From assembly GCA_020024515.1 (NCBI GenBank), contig JAHHTR010000126.1, forward strand, positions 1 to 6,044: a stretch of 6,044 bases of DNA, read 5' to 3'. A program made the position numbers and the translations under genes. The notes beneath the pieces are model-generated. The model was not told the origin of the DNA. It did not search any database and was given only the letters and a program-made list of their open reading frames with translations. The DNA comes from Angelakisella sp. GTDB taxonomy: Bacteria; Bacillota; Clostridia; Oscillospirales; Ruminococcaceae. Positions 5,886 through 6,044 of this stretch are shown piece after piece; position 1 is the stretch's first letter, and every line of letters begins with the position of its first letter.

Positions 5886-6044
5886 TTAAGCGATATACTG
5901 ACTTCGTTTTTCGAGCGGAGTCAGTTTTGTTTTTAGCTGTATTCTTTCATTGTTGTAAAAATATATGTATTCATTTATGAGCTTTCGAACTTCTTCAAAT
6001 GTTTTAAGCTTAACTCTGAGTATTGAAAAGAATTTTTCAGCTAA
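5886..6044 (-). CDS. IS3-family transposase (OrfB, DDE type), C-terminal fragment with a probable internal deletion
   Basis: The minus strand is open from the right edge to a TAA at 5886-5888, giving 52 residues. They include EYIYFYNNERIQLKTKLTPLE, the well-conserved end of IS3-family integrase-type transposases. The opening AEKFFSILR corresponds to the region of the last catalytic Glu (A-E-x-FF-x-x-L-K/R), so that Glu is residue 3 here and the basic residue seven places later is Arg. In relatives about six to eight residues (such as TECIYR) usually separate this helix from the KTFEE helix; here only VKL lies between. This looks like an in-frame deletion of about 18 nt and suggests a decaying copy. 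The rest of the gene is beyond the window, so inactivity is not proven. Confidence 0.85.
   Translation of the reverse strand, partial: LAEKFFSILRVKLKTFEEVRKLINEYIYFYNNERIQLKTKLTPLEKRSQYIA
5897..5934 (+). terminator. Plus-strand terminator-like hairpin inside the IS transposase end
   Basis: ACTGACTTCG (5897-5906) and CGGAGTCAGT (5916-5925) form a 10-bp stem with one G-T pair and a 9-nt loop, followed by TTTTGTTTTT. The T-rich tail follows only on the plus strand, so it would stop transcription entering the element from the CRISPR side, including read-through of the tracrRNA terminator. It lies wholly within the coding sequence for KLTPLEKRSQY. IS elements often carry such protection against impinging transcription. 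Function is inferred from shape alone. Confidence 0.55.

Larger units (their letters stand above)
5826..6044 (-). mobile_element. IS3-family insertion sequence, right end (continues past the window)
   Basis: The piece combines a transposase C-terminus with a plausible IS terminus. The element's outer edge reads TGAACTCCCTCAATTTGTAC from 5826, beginning TG as IS3 ends do (the element's own strand ends CA). It is the terminus downstream of the transposase gene, so the IS lies to the right and transcribes toward the CRISPR locus. IS3 elements move by a copy-out, paste-in route through a circular intermediate. The other end and any target duplication are outside the window. A short GC-rich hairpin with a T run on the minus strand, near 5856-5870, could be a weak transposase terminator. 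Confidence 0.72.

Overview
The window carries most of a type II-A CRISPR-Cas locus. The minus-strand operon runs cas9 - cas1 - cas2 - csn2, with csn2 cut by the left edge. A tracrRNA gene lies just upstream of cas9 and is transcribed the other way. AT-rich DNA, strong AGGAGG-type ribosome binding sites, the II-A gene set and the style of the flanking IS3 transposase all point to a low-GC Bacillota. A gut or rumen Clostridia lineage such as Ruminococcus/Oscillospiraceae is my best guess, but the genus is inference. The Cas9 has 22 cysteines, which suits a strict anaerobe.

Layout from left to right. Positions 1-304 hold the N-terminal 101 residues of Csn2. Positions 301-621 hold cas2, 611-1486 cas1, and 1507-5511 cas9 (1334 aa with the start I prefer). 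The four genes are packed tightly: a 20-nt gap between cas9 and cas1, an 11-nt overlap of cas1 and cas2, and an ATGA overlap of cas2 and csn2. This implies one transcript with coupled translation. Positions 5527-5566 hold two overlapping divergent promoters, one for cas9 leftward and one for tracrRNA rightward. The tracrRNA occupies about 5567-5682 and ends in a perfect 10-bp hairpin followed by six T. Positions 5683-5825 contain no supportable gene. From 5826 to the right edge lies one end of an IS3-family element, with its terminal inverted repeat, the transposase C-terminus and a plus-strand terminator-like hairpin.

How it works together: Cas1-Cas2 with Csn2 acquire spacers, with Cas9-tracrRNA expected to help choose the PAM. 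The tracrRNA pairs with the repeat part of pre-crRNA, which RNase III would process, and Cas9 then cuts target DNA with its RuvC and HNH sites, all of whose catalytic residues are present. No CRISPR array is in the window; in this gene order it would be expected beyond csn2, off the left edge. The anti-repeat lets most of the unseen repeat be predicted (it should begin GTTTGAGAGTAGTGTAA).

This is a known class of system, not a new one. The parts worth a second look are the compact shared cas9/tracrRNA promoter, in which the anti-repeat also appears to supply the cas9 -35 box; a Cas9 PAM-interacting domain lacking the SpCas9 Arg-x-Arg pair in a direct C-terminal alignment; and the self-complementary 5' end of the tracrRNA.
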